A stretch of 64,000 nt of DNA, from the NCBI GenBank assembly GCA_902553145.1, contig CACDKD010000002.1, positions 224,990 through 288,989 on the forward strand, written 5' to 3'. Origin of the DNA: an uncultured Gammaproteobacteria bacterium. Lineage in GTDB: Bacteria; Pseudomonadota; Gammaproteobacteria; Steroidobacterales; UBA11654. Positions 17,823 through 26,085 of the stretch are shown here, one piece after another; the first letter of the stretch is position 1; every line of letters begins with the position of its first letter. The notes below the pieces were generated by a model. It was not told the origin of the DNA and did no database searches. It saw nothing but the letters and a program-made list of their open reading frames with translations. A program made the position numbers and the translations under genes.

Positions 17823-18801
17823 GCTCCTCAATTCGACCATCTAACTCTTTTTGATCAATCGACTCAATCGATGGCCTTATTTTTTCGTAAGTAGCTGTTT
17901 TATCGATTAGCGACTCTGAAAATTCATTTAGAATGCTTTTGATTGATTCATCGGGATGGCACCAAAGAATTAAATCGCAACCAGCATGCAAAGACTGATT
18001 TATTCGGTCTTGCATTGAGCCAATCTCGACTGCTGATTGCATGGTTAAGTCGTCCGAAAAAATAATCCCTTCGTATGAAAGTTTCTCTCTTAGAATCTCT
18101 TTCAACCATTTGGAAGAAAAGGTTGAAATCTTATTGTCAATCAATGTGTAAATGATATGCGCAGTCATGATGCCGTTTAAATCGTTTGCAATGAGCTCGA
18201 TATAGGGCTTGATGTCTTTTTCAATTTCATCAAATGATCTTGGATCAACTGGCTGATCTGTATGCGAATCGAGAGCAACAGAACCGTGACCGGGGAAATG
18301 TTTTGCCACAGCTTTCATTCCACTGTCTTTCATGCCTTTCATGAAAGATTTCGCCATTTCAGAAACTGCATATGGATCCGAATGAAACGAACGATCCGAA
18401 ATCACTCTTGAAATTCCATAATCAATGTCCACGACGGGAGAAAAACTTAAATCAACGCCCTCTGCCAGTAATTCGGCTGCCATAATGAAGCCTGTCAATT
18501 CAGCTGACCTAATTCCATTGTCTTTATTTTGATCATAAACCTTTCCTAGATCACGGTGCGATGGAAGAAGAAAAAAATCATTTTTAAATCTTTGTATCCT
18601 TCCGCCCTCCTGATCGACAAAAACCAGTAATTCAGGACTTTTTATCTCTTTTATCGACTGGACTAGATTTTTGAGTTGTTGCTTGTCAATAAAATTTTCT
18701 GCAAAAAGAATAACGCCACCAATGAATGGATCTTTTAAAAGTTCACGATCATTCAATGATAATTCTGTATTTGGAATTGATGTGATTATGGGACCAAGCA
18801 T
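17797..18801 (-). CDS. nagZ: Beta-N-acetylhexosaminidase NagZ
   Basis: NagZ cleaves GlcNAc from anhydro-muropeptides in cytoplasmic peptidoglycan recycling. This is a family 3 glycoside hydrolase of 334 residues without signal peptide. Diagnostic motifs are VDQEGGRIQRF, KHFPGHGSVALDSHTDQP (mobile loop with the catalytic His-Asp dyad) and the nucleophile Asp in FSDDLTMQSA. It overlaps mfd by 26 bp at the 3' end and follows the L,D-transpeptidase-domain gene by 8 bp, giving a two-gene cell-wall unit. Confidence 0.95.
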   Translation of the reverse strand: MLGPIITSIPNTELSLNDRELLKDPFIGGVILFAENFIDKQQLKNLVQSIKEIKSPELLVFVDQEGGRIQRFKNDFFLLPSHRDLGKVYDQNKDNGIRSAELTGFIMAAELLAEGVDLSFSPVVDIDYGISRVISDRSFHSDPYAVSEMAKSFMKGMKDSGMKAVAKHFPGHGSVALDSHTDQPVDPRSFDEIEKDIKPYIELIANDLNGIMTAHIIYTLIDNKISTFSSKWLKEILREKLSYEGIIFSDDLTMQSAVEIGSMQDRINQSLHAGCDLILWCHPDESIKSILNEFSESLIDKTATYEKIRPSIESIDQKELDGRIEELTALLNKK

Positions 18802-18809
18802 TGTCTAGT

Positions 18810-19277
18810 CTAACTGATATAAACTTCTGTCCCGACCTCAACCTGATCAAATAGGTCAAGGATATCTGAATTGTACATATTGATGCATCCAATTGATCTG
18901 GGAGAACCCAACTCATAATGATCTGGTACGCCATGGATGTATATATATCGTTGCATGGTGTCTACATTCCCTAGTCTATTTTTGCCAAGCTCTTTTCCGC
19001 TGAGCCATAAAATTCTCGTTAAAATCCAATCCTCTGATTCAGAATCAATCTCGTCACGATAGATTTCGCCTGTCGGCCTCCTCGCTTTAAAAATCATTCC
19101 AGAGGGCTGACCGTCTCCAATCTTAGCTCTGATGATGTGCTTACCTCTGGGTGTTCTTAAACTGTCTTTTTCTTCTCCAGGTCCAATTTTTGAGGTAGAA
19201 ACTTTATAGATTTTAGTGGAGTTTTGGTCCAACAATTCTAGGGATTGATTTGAAATTGAAATTGCAATCCGTTTCAT
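18810..19277 (-). CDS. L,D-transpeptidase (YkuD) domain protein without signal peptide
   Basis: A 155-residue protein that is essentially one YkuD domain. The catalytic motif is present: His115 in YIYIHGVPDH and Cys131 in SPRSIGCINM (the HXn-SxGCxx pattern). Related short proteins share TPRGKHIIRAKIG and WILTRILWLSG. L,D-transpeptidases normally act in the periplasm on peptidoglycan or on Braun-type lipoprotein, yet the N-terminus (MKRIAISISNQSLELLD) has no signal or membrane segment. Either it acts in the cytoplasm, perhaps on recycled muropeptides alongside NagZ, or it is exported in an unseen way. The location is open. Confidence 0.85.
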   Translation of the reverse strand: MKRIAISISNQSLELLDQNSTKIYKVSTSKIGPGEEKDSLRTPRGKHIIRAKIGDGQPSGMIFKARRPTGEIYRDEIDSESEDWILTRILWLSGKELGKNRLGNVDTMQRYIYIHGVPDHYELGSPRSIGCINMYNSDILDLFDQVEVGTEVYIS

Positions 19278-19285
19278 TTTGATGA

Positions 19286-19999
19286 TTATAATTTCTCAAT
19301 TAAAGCCAGGTGATTAGGATTGTGTTCTTGAAGACAAGCATTCAGTTTATCAAAATGCTCTTGCTTCTGACTTATGTCGATCTCTCGATTTAGAAGTTGG
19401 TGCGATAAATAAACGAGATACGTATTGATCACATCCGATTCACAATATTCTGTGATTTCATTAAAAGCTTTATCCTCATACATGTCCCAAACCATTTTTC
19501 CTGAATCGATCGGTTTACCGGATGATCCGAGCTGTTTTGAGACGGTTCCCAAGCCTTGAATTTTATCAGTCTGTCCAAAGCTGATCTCATTCTTTAAGTC
19601 GAGATGCTTCGAGGAGCAAAGCAAAAGCTCTGAAGAGGTTAATTCGTAGAGCATTGAACGAAATAGAATGACCGGAATATCAAAAATTAAGCCATTCCAT
19701 GAAATTAATTTTGAAGCATCTTTATTCAATTCCTTGTGCAATGATTTGAGTATTTGCTCTTCCGTTTGTTCTTTGATGGAGAATGTTTTAATGGCTGTTA
19801 TTTCACTCGATACCATGAGAAGCGAGATGGTTATTATTTTGTGCATATTGAGTGGAGGAAATTCTGAGCCCGTTTGCTGCAAAAATCTAAATGTCATTGC
19901 ACGAATAATGTCCTCATCTGAAAGGCCATCAAGATTCAAATATTCTCTTCCGTACTCCAGGTCAGGAATAGTTTCAATGTCGATGACGATCTCACTCAT
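19286..19999 (-). CDS. PolB-like 3'-5' exonuclease (DnaQ fold)
   Basis: A 237-residue stand-alone exonuclease domain of the family described as related to the PolB proofreading domain. The three exonuclease motifs are visible: Exo I VIDIETIPD, Exo II SWNGLIFDIPVI, and Exo III YCESDVINTY with Tyr and Asp of the YxxxD type. It would degrade single-stranded DNA or RNA 3' ends; the biological role of the family is poorly known. It overlaps acpS by 4 bp and so is translated in the pdxJ-acpS unit. Confidence 0.85.
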   Translation of the reverse strand: MSEIVIDIETIPDLEYGREYLNLDGLSDEDIIRAMTFRFLQQTGSEFPPLNMHKIITISLLMVSSEITAIKTFSIKEQTEEQILKSLHKELNKDASKLISWNGLIFDIPVILFRSMLYELTSSELLLCSSKHLDLKNEISFGQTDKIQGLGTVSKQLGSSGKPIDSGKMVWDMYEDKAFNEITEYCESDVINTYLVYLSHQLLNREIDISQKQEHFDKLNACLQEHNPNHLALIEKL

Positions 20000-20382
20000 G
20001 CTTTAGTCTCTAAAACTACCATTGCAATTGACCAAGGATCTTCATCGCTAATGCTGATGTGGGAAGATGATATTCCCAGAGAATTGAACTTTTCTTTGAT
20101 TTTTTTTGTGTAATGCAACTGAGGTTGGCCACTCGATTTGCGGCTTAAACCAAAATCTTTCCAGTGAACACCTTGCGAAAATCCAGTGCCAAGTGCTTTG
20201 ACAGCTGCTTCTTTTCCAGCAAATGCATTGCATAAATAGCGTTCTTTATTTTTTGAATTCTCAAAAAGCTGGATCTCATCATCGTCAAGTATTCGCTTAG
20301 GGAAACGATCGCCGTATTTTTGATACAAAAGTTGAATACGTTTCGCATTCACAAGATCGACACCGATTCCAAAAATACTCAT
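19996..20382 (-). CDS. acpS: Holo-[acyl-carrier-protein] synthase
   Basis: AcpS transfers 4'-phosphopantetheine from CoA to acyl carrier protein. The 128-residue length is typical. The metal-binding motifs are IGVDLVNAKRI near the N-terminus and FAGKEAAVKALGTGF in the middle. It overlaps pdxJ by 4 bp (ATGA) and the downstream exonuclease gene by 4 bp. The pdxJ-acpS pair is a universal neighbour in gammaproteobacteria, normally at the end of the lepB-rnc-era-recO operon. Confidence 0.96.
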   Translation of the reverse strand: MSIFGIGVDLVNAKRIQLLYQKYGDRFPKRILDDDEIQLFENSKNKERYLCNAFAGKEAAVKALGTGFSQGVHWKDFGLSRKSSGQPQLHYTKKIKEKFNSLGISSSHISISDEDPWSIAMVVLETKA

Positions 20383-21119
20383 TTTCTAGATGACTCCATT
20401 ATTGTTTTCATCTCTTTGACTGCCTCAGCCATGCCTGCAATGACTGATCTGGCAATGATGGCATGACCAATATTCAGTTCTTCAATCTCAGGTATTGCAG
20501 AAATCAGGGCAGTATTTTGATAATTGAGACCATGACCCGCGTTGACTTGCAAACCTATTTTTTTAGCATGCTTGGCACATTCTTTTACTCGTTCAAGCTC
20601 GTAATCTTGATCTTTTGCATTCAAACTGTCTGCATAGAGTCCAGTATGAATTTCTACAGCATCTGCTCCAACCATTTTGCTTGTTTCGATTTGCTTTGGA
20701 TCGGGATCAATGAATAAAGAGACTTTGATCCCAGATTTTTTAAGCCGATGAATTGAAATAGAGAGATCGTCTACCTCACGCATTACATCAAGCCCTCCCT
20801 CGGTTGTAAGTTCCTCTCTTTTTTCAGGAACCAAGCAGCAATCAAAAGGTTTCAAAGAGCAAGCAATGTCGATCATCTCTGAGGTTGCAGCCATCTCAAG
20901 ATTGACTCGTGAATTGGTCACAGCAATCAGTCGCTCAACATCGTGATCTTGTATATGTCTTCGGTCTTCTCTTAGGTGAACCGTGATACTATCCGCTCCA
21001 TTTTTCTCAGCGATCAAGGCTGCCTCTATGGGATCTGGATAGTCAATGTTTCTTGCTTGCCGCAATGTCGCAACATGATCAACATTGACTCCAAGCAGTA
21101 TTGATGTTTTAGCATTCAT
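20379..21119 (-). CDS. pdxJ: Pyridoxine 5'-phosphate synthase
   Basis: PdxJ condenses 3-amino-2-oxopropyl phosphate with 1-deoxyxylulose 5-phosphate to form pyridoxine phosphate. The 246-residue TIM barrel starts LGVNVDHVATLRQAR and contains TVHLREDRRHIQDHD, NLEMAAT and HTGLYA. It needs deoxyxylulose phosphate, so Dxs activity is implied even though the later MEP genes dxr, ispD and ispF are absent from their usual places in this window. Normally recO lies directly upstream; here the amino-acid island intervenes. Confidence 0.96.
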   Translation of the reverse strand: MNAKTSILLGVNVDHVATLRQARNIDYPDPIEAALIAEKNGADSITVHLREDRRHIQDHDVERLIAVTNSRVNLEMAATSEMIDIACSLKPFDCCLVPEKREELTTEGGLDVMREVDDLSISIHRLKKSGIKVSLFIDPDPKQIETSKMVGADAVEIHTGLYADSLNAKDQDYELERVKECAKHAKKIGLQVNAGHGLNYQNTALISAIPEIEELNIGHAIIARSVIAGMAEAVKEMKTIMESSRK

Positions 21120-21224
21120 AATGTCTTACTATTCCTTTTGGTAGTATAATAACTCCATTCTTAAATGGATGACTAAAAAAATTAATCGCAAAATTTGCCA
21201 GTAGCTCTTTAGATATTATAAATA
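21120..21224. promoter_or_regulatory. Divergent promoter region, pdxJ / P5C dehydrogenase
   Basis: The 105-bp gap between divergent genes marks the left edge of the amino-acid island. Rightward, TTGCCA (21195-21200) lies 16 nt before TATAAA (21217-21222), and TATTAT at 21214-21219 is an alternative; either would place the start at or next to the ATG at 21225, and no Shine-Dalgarno is visible. Leftward, TATACT (21143-21148, minus) is a possible pdxJ -10 box with a poor -35. No regulator site is recognisable. Confidence 0.4.
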
Positions 21225-22808
21225 ATGAATAAACCTCCAGCATTCGCAACTGTCGACCCAGTCAAAGGAATGAACAATAATTCACCTGCTCGTTGCCAAA
21301 ATTTAGTCAGTGGCGAATGGAAAAATGACGAAAGTGAGTATTCAAAAATCCCTGACCCATTAACCGGAGAGGACTTTTTATTGGTCCCCAATACATCCGA
21401 TACAGCTGAATTCATAAAAAATCTAAGCAATTGCCCTAAAAGCGGGCTTCACAATCCGATAAAAAATGTAGAACGATACGTCATGCTTGGCAATGTTTGT
21501 GCAAAATCTGCAGAACTGATGAGGGATCCAGAAATAGAGTTATTTTTTGCAAAATTGATTCAGAGAGTCATGCCAAAAAGCATCAATCAGTGCATTGGAG
21601 AAGTGAGAGTCACTAGAGTCTTTTTAGAAAACTTTGCAGGTGATGGTGTTAGGTTTCTTGCCAGAGGATTCAGTAATCCTGGAGACCACAACGGACAAGA
21701 ATCGAATGGTTATCGATGGCCATTTGGATCTGTTGTATTAATTGCACCCTTCAACTTCCCATTGGAAATACCCGTTCTCCAATTTATGGGTGCTTTATTC
21801 ATGGGCAACAGGCCGCTTGTAAAATCAGACTCAAAAGTAAGCATTGTTTTCGAACAATTCCTAAGAATGGCGATACATTGCGGTTTGCCTGCATCTGATA
21901 CAGATTTGATTCACTGCGATGGAGCCACCATGGATCAACTCATAAAAAAAGGGAAAGAACACATCAGGCAGATTCAATTCACTGGATCCTCGGCTGTGGC
22001 CGAGCATCTCGCGAAAGAAGTGAATGGAAAAATCAAAATTGAGGATGCGGGCTTTGACTGGAAAATCATCGGGCCTGATTTCAAGCCTGAATGGGTCGAT
22101 TATGTTGCTTGGCAATGCGATGAAGACGCTTATAATGCCTCAGGACAAAAATGCTCTGCTCAAAGCATCTTATTTGTGCACAGCAATTGGTACGATCAAC
22201 TCATCCCAAAAATCACTGAACTAGCGAATCGAAGAAATCTTGAGAATCTAACCGTGGGACCGGTTTTAACCTGGAATAATGACCGAATAAAATCTCATAT
22301 TGACGCTTTACTGGAGATTGAAGGATCAAAAGTTTTGTTCGGGAATGAAAAACTGGAAAATCACGAAATCCCAGAGGTTTATGGTTCAATTAAACCAACG
22401 GCTATTCAAGTTCCAATAGAGGCATTGCTCTCTGAGCACTTTGAGCTAATTACAACAGAATTATTTGGTCCATTTCAGGTGATAATAAAATACGAAGATC
22501 ATGATCTATCGATCGTAATGACTGCTCTTGAAAAGATTCGGATGAATCTCACTGCTGCTGTTGTATCGAATGATCTTCAATTCCAACAAAAAATTCTAGG
22601 TAATACAGTGAATGGAACTACGTATGCTGGTATGAGAGCTAGGACTACTGGCGCACCACAGAATCATTGGTTTGGTCCTTCTGGAGACCCCAGGTCAGCT
22701 GGAATTGGTACACCGGAGGCAATAATCAATACATGGAGTGGTCACAGAGAAATAATTCATGACGTTGGACCAATAAAAAGCGATTGGGAAATACCGGAGT
22801 CACAATAA
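21225..22808 (+). CDS. Delta-1-pyrroline-5-carboxylate dehydrogenase, ALDH12 (plant/mitochondrial) type
   Basis: This aldehyde dehydrogenase should oxidise glutamate semialdehyde/P5C to glutamate. The 527 residues match the ALDH12 family known from plant mitochondria far better than the bacterial PutA/RocA type: RVTRVFLENFAGDGVRFLAR, PFGSVVLIAPFNFPLEIPVLQ (in part), MGALFMGNRP, VDYVAWQCDEDAYNASGQKC (in part) and GMRARTTGAPQNHWFGPSGDP (in part). The catalytic Cys is Cys310 in GQKCSAQS. The general base is Glu273 in KIEDAGFDWK, where other ALDHs have LELGG. The conserved N-terminal PPAFATVDP supports the ATG at 21225. Its stop overlaps the rocD start by one base (TAATG), so the product of the aminotransferase is this enzyme's substrate. 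Family assignment is from memory of plant sequences. Confidence 0.9.
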   Translation: MNKPPAFATVDPVKGMNNNSPARCQNLVSGEWKNDESEYSKIPDPLTGEDFLLVPNTSDTAEFIKNLSNCPKSGLHNPIKNVERYVMLGNVCAKSAELMRDPEIELFFAKLIQRVMPKSINQCIGEVRVTRVFLENFAGDGVRFLARGFSNPGDHNGQESNGYRWPFGSVVLIAPFNFPLEIPVLQFMGALFMGNRPLVKSDSKVSIVFEQFLRMAIHCGLPASDTDLIHCDGATMDQLIKKGKEHIRQIQFTGSSAVAEHLAKEVNGKIKIEDAGFDWKIIGPDFKPEWVDYVAWQCDEDAYNASGQKCSAQSILFVHSNWYDQLIPKITELANRRNLENLTVGPVLTWNNDRIKSHIDALLEIEGSKVLFGNEKLENHEIPEVYGSIKPTAIQVPIEALLSEHFELITTELFGPFQVIIKYEDHDLSIVMTALEKIRMNLTAAVVSNDLQFQQKILGNTVNGTTYAGMRARTTGAPQNHWFGPSGDPRSAGIGTPEAIINTWSGHREIIHDVGPIKSDWEIPESQ

Positions 22809-24034
22809 TGGCGAGCGATAATCAAAAAAAATTTATGGACCAGGAATCCATGCATGGGCCGGATAATTACAAACCACTTCCCGTGGTGCTTTCAGAAGCC
22901 AAAGGCATATGGGTATGGGATGTAGATCAAAATAAATATTTAGACATGATGTCTGCTTATTCTGCAGTCAGTCATGGGCATGCTCACCCTGAATTGGTAA
23001 AGGTCTTTCATGATCAATCCGATACATTGGCATTGACATCAAGAGCTTTTTATACAAATACTTTAGGGCCTTACCTTGAAACCATAACCAGAATGAGTGG
23101 GTTCGAAATGGCTCTGCCAATGAATTCGGGTGCAGAAGCCGTAGAGACAGCGATTAAAGCGGCAAGAAGATGGGCTTATCGATCAAAAAAAATTGAGCCC
23201 AATAAAGCTGAGATTATTGTCGCAAATGGAAACTTTCATGGAAGAACAACGACAATCATCAGTTTCTCTAGTGAACCAAACTCAAAAGATGACTTTGGAC
23301 CACATACGCCCGGTTTTGTCTCTGTAGAATTTGGTTCCAGTCAAGCCGTAGAAGAAGCAATAAATAAAAATACTGCGGCAGTTTTGTTTGAGCCAATCCA
23401 AGGCGAGGGAGGAATTATAGAGCCTCCCGATAATTGGTTATCAGATGTCAGGGAGATCTGTGATAAAAACAATGTCTTAATGATCCTCGACGAAGTTCAA
23501 TCCGGCCTGGGAAGAACGGGTAAGTTATTTGCTTATGAGCATTCAAATATCAGGCCAGATGGACTGATTTTAGGAAAAGCTCTCGGAGGCGGTTTCATGC
23601 CAGTTTCAGTATTTCTATCTTCAGAGGAAGTGCTTCAATGGATGAATCCTGGATCGCATGGCTCTACATTTGGTGGGAATCCTTTGGGGTCAGCCATTGC
23701 CAAAAGATCCTTGGAACTCCTAGAGGAAGAGAATTTGATTGAAAACAGTCGAATCATGGGAGAATACTTTAAAAATTCTTTACTGGACCTGAATTCTGGC
23801 ATTATCAAAGAAATCAGAGGAAAAGGATTGTGGCTAGGCGTTGAGATTGATCCGGAATACATTGAAGGAAAAGCGCTTTCTAACTTACTTCTCTCTAAAG
23901 GAATACTATGCAAAGAAACCCGTGAAACCACGATTCGATTTGCGCCTCCCTTGATTATTACAAAAGAAGAGATTGACTGGGCAGTTGAAATCATTGGAGA
24001 TACTCTCAAAACAATCGAGAGAAAAGAAAAATAG
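22808..24034 (+). CDS. rocD: Ornithine aminotransferase
   Basis: RocD is a class III PLP aminotransferase that converts ornithine and 2-oxoglutarate to glutamate semialdehyde and glutamate. The PLP lysine is Lys257 in LGKALGGGFMPVS. Other motifs are SGAEAVETAIKAARRW, FHGRT, EPIQGEGG and LDEVQSGLGRTG. An ATG 24 bp upstream is in frame but lies inside the dehydrogenase gene; the ATG at 22808 overlaps that gene's stop (TAATG) and gives MASDNQKKFMDQE, so I chose it (408 residues). Between a P5C dehydrogenase and a citrulline-hydrolase-like gene, ornithine is the likely substrate. Confidence 0.92.
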   Translation: MASDNQKKFMDQESMHGPDNYKPLPVVLSEAKGIWVWDVDQNKYLDMMSAYSAVSHGHAHPELVKVFHDQSDTLALTSRAFYTNTLGPYLETITRMSGFEMALPMNSGAEAVETAIKAARRWAYRSKKIEPNKAEIIVANGNFHGRTTTIISFSSEPNSKDDFGPHTPGFVSVEFGSSQAVEEAINKNTAAVLFEPIQGEGGIIEPPDNWLSDVREICDKNNVLMILDEVQSGLGRTGKLFAYEHSNIRPDGLILGKALGGGFMPVSVFLSSEEVLQWMNPGSHGSTFGGNPLGSAIAKRSLELLEEENLIENSRIMGEYFKNSLLDLNSGIIKEIRGKGLWLGVEIDPEYIEGKALSNLLLSKGILCKETRETTIRFAPPLIITKEEIDWAVEIIGDTLKTIERKEK

Positions 24035-24038
24035 AACA

Positions 24039-24932
24039 ATGAATTCTCAATCAACGAATCATGTCTTATTGATCAGGCCTGCAGAGTTTTATTGCAATGA
24101 ACAAACAATCGAAACCAATCATTATCAGAACAATGATAAATTGTTGTCTCGCGAAGAAACACTCTCTTTGGCAACTCATGAGTTTAATCAGTTTGAGAAA
24201 ACTCTGATTGATAACAATATTGAAGTGACAACCCTGAATGGAAATATTGGATGCCCTGATAACATCTTTCCAAATTGGGCAGTAACCTATTCTGACAAGA
24301 CCATGGATATCTTTAGCATGCTGGGAAAAAATAGAAGATTGGAAAAGTCACAAGATCACATCGATTTTTTAAAAGAAATGTATACGCTTAGCGAAGACTA
24401 TAGTCCTTACGAAGATCAAAACTTATTCCTCGAAGGGACCAGCAGCCTTGTCATGGATCGAATCAATAAAATTGCATACATGGGTGTCTCTGCAAGATCA
24501 AATTTAGAACTTGCTGAAATATGGTCTAAAAAAAAGGACTACACGCTCATTCCATTTGAAACAAACAGTCACACTGGTGGATCCATTTATCACAGCGATG
24601 TCATGATGTATATTGGGACAAAGCTTGCTGTTGTTTGCGAAGACTCCATTAAAAATGGAAAGAGTCAAGTCATTGAAAACTTAGAAAGAACTCATGAATT
24701 AATGACAATCAGTCAGTCGCAGCTCTTGGACTTTTGCGGTAATTGTATTGAAGTTAAAGACGATCAAAATCGTTTATGTCTTATCATGTCATCAAAAGCA
24801 TTTTCAGGATACGATGACTCACAAAGAGCGATTCTTGATCAATTCTATGATCGAATCATTCACTCAGATTTAAACACCGTAGAAAACTACGGCGGTGGCT
24901 CTGCAAGATGCATGATTATGGAGCTTTATTGA
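24039..24932 (+). CDS. CtlX-like pentein hydrolase (putative citrulline ureidase)
   Basis: A 297-residue pentein-fold protein of the amidinotransferase/DDAH superfamily, closest by motif to the CtlX group that hydrolyses citrulline to ornithine, CO2 and ammonia. Visible features: LLIRPAEFYCNEQT at the N-terminus, LEGTSSLVMDR, GGSIYHSDVMMYIG with the catalytic His, and nucleophile Cys291 in GGGSARCMIMEL at the C-terminus. The IFPNWAVTY segment has one Asn where I recall two in CtlX relatives. The frame opens at 23973, but the ATG at 24039, five bases after the rocD stop, gives the proper N-terminus. Ornithine as product would feed the upstream genes. Dimethylarginine or arginine as substrate cannot be excluded. 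Confidence 0.8.
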   Translation: MNSQSTNHVLLIRPAEFYCNEQTIETNHYQNNDKLLSREETLSLATHEFNQFEKTLIDNNIEVTTLNGNIGCPDNIFPNWAVTYSDKTMDIFSMLGKNRRLEKSQDHIDFLKEMYTLSEDYSPYEDQNLFLEGTSSLVMDRINKIAYMGVSARSNLELAEIWSKKKDYTLIPFETNSHTGGSIYHSDVMMYIGTKLAVVCEDSIKNGKSQVIENLERTHELMTISQSQLLDFCGNCIEVKDDQNRLCLIMSSKAFSGYDDSQRAILDQFYDRIIHSDLNTVENYGGGSARCMIMELY

Positions 24933-26080
24933 TTTCCTAAAGCCTGATTGTAAAGGTCTGGGTTAGTGTCTCCCTCGGTTGATATGCAAAATACACTCGA
25001 TGAATCATCCAATCCCAAAACATCAAGATAATTTGAATATTTATCATTGGAACATATTTTTTGAACAATGCCTGTGGTTACAGCCCCGCTCTCTCCCGAA
25101 ACAATCGATTGCTCTTGAGATTTTTTTTCTGCCATTTGCTTCATGGCATCGAGTGCAATTCCATCGTCACATATTACAAAATAATCGGCGGTCTCCTTGA
25201 TGATATCCCAAGCAATAATGCTTGGGGTGCCACAGCATAATCCAGCCATCAGAGTATCTAGTTTTTTTACTGAATGTGGTTTTCCATCTCCAATTTGGAT
25301 TGATTCAAAATAGCAAGCAGCACCCTGTGGCTCAACAAGAATGAATTTTGGTCTAGGACGATCTATGCGACAAAATGCATCAAAGATCGAAGCAGCGAAA
25401 GATCCGACACCAGCTTGCATAAAAACATGAGTTGGCCAGATGAAATGATCACTATTTAGCTCACGAATGATGGTTTGATAGCCTATCATGATATCCCTTG
25501 GAATATCCTCGTAATGCTTCCATGAAGTGTCTTGTATCAGGATCCAGTGATTCTCATCTGCCATTCTTGCTGCATATTCAACCGTTTCATCGTAATTGAG
25601 TTCGGTTACTACCGCATTTGCGCCATGAGACTCGATTGCACTGATTCGATGTCTAGAGGTTCCTTTAGGTAAATAGACTATTGCCTTACAACCAAAGATT
25701 TCTGCTGACCATGCAACGGCTCTTCCGTGGTTTCCGTCAGTGGCAGTGGCAAATGTCATCTCCTTGGTTGCATTTTTATGCTGCATAATTGAATTAAATT
25801 CCAGATCAAGTTGATCGATGCCAAGCTTTGAAACGATGATTTTTGCCATTGCGTAAGAAGCACCGAGTGACTTGAAAGCATTTAGATTGAAACGCATGCT
25901 TTCGTCCTTGATTTGAAGGCTTTTAAGATTCAGGTTTTTTGATAATTCATCCAAATCGACCAATGGAGTGGATGAATAGCCTGGCAATGATTTATGAAAC
26001 TTGATGCAATCATCAGAGTTAAATCGAGCGGTGTACTTATCATCCCGAAACGGATTGAATATAAGCTTAATATCAGTCAT
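24926..26080 (-). CDS. Diaminopropionate ammonia-lyase-like PLP enzyme
   Basis: A fold-type II PLP enzyme of 384 residues whose motifs follow E. coli YgeX/DpaL: SLPGYSSTPLVDLDEL, KDESMRFNLNAFKSLGASYA with PLP Lys70, TFATATDGNHGRAVAW, PKGTSRHR, MQAGVGSFAA, MAGLCCGTPS and SGESGAV, ending CISTEGDT. DpaL splits 2,3-diaminopropionate into pyruvate and two ammonia. A threonine-dehydratase or EutB-like role is less likely given these motifs. It is 5 bp downstream of the ureohydrolase gene, so the two are probably co-transcribed. Its last 7 bp overlap the convergent CtlX-like gene. Confidence 0.82.
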   Translation of the reverse strand: MTDIKLIFNPFRDDKYTARFNSDDCIKFHKSLPGYSSTPLVDLDELSKNLNLKSLQIKDESMRFNLNAFKSLGASYAMAKIIVSKLGIDQLDLEFNSIMQHKNATKEMTFATATDGNHGRAVAWSAEIFGCKAIVYLPKGTSRHRISAIESHGANAVVTELNYDETVEYAARMADENHWILIQDTSWKHYEDIPRDIMIGYQTIIRELNSDHFIWPTHVFMQAGVGSFAASIFDAFCRIDRPRPKFILVEPQGAACYFESIQIGDGKPHSVKKLDTLMAGLCCGTPSIIAWDIIKETADYFVICDDGIALDAMKQMAEKKSQEQSIVSGESGAVTTGIVQKICSNDKYSNYLDVLGLDDSSSVFCISTEGDTNPDLYNQALGNQ

Positions 26081-26085
26081 AAGAT

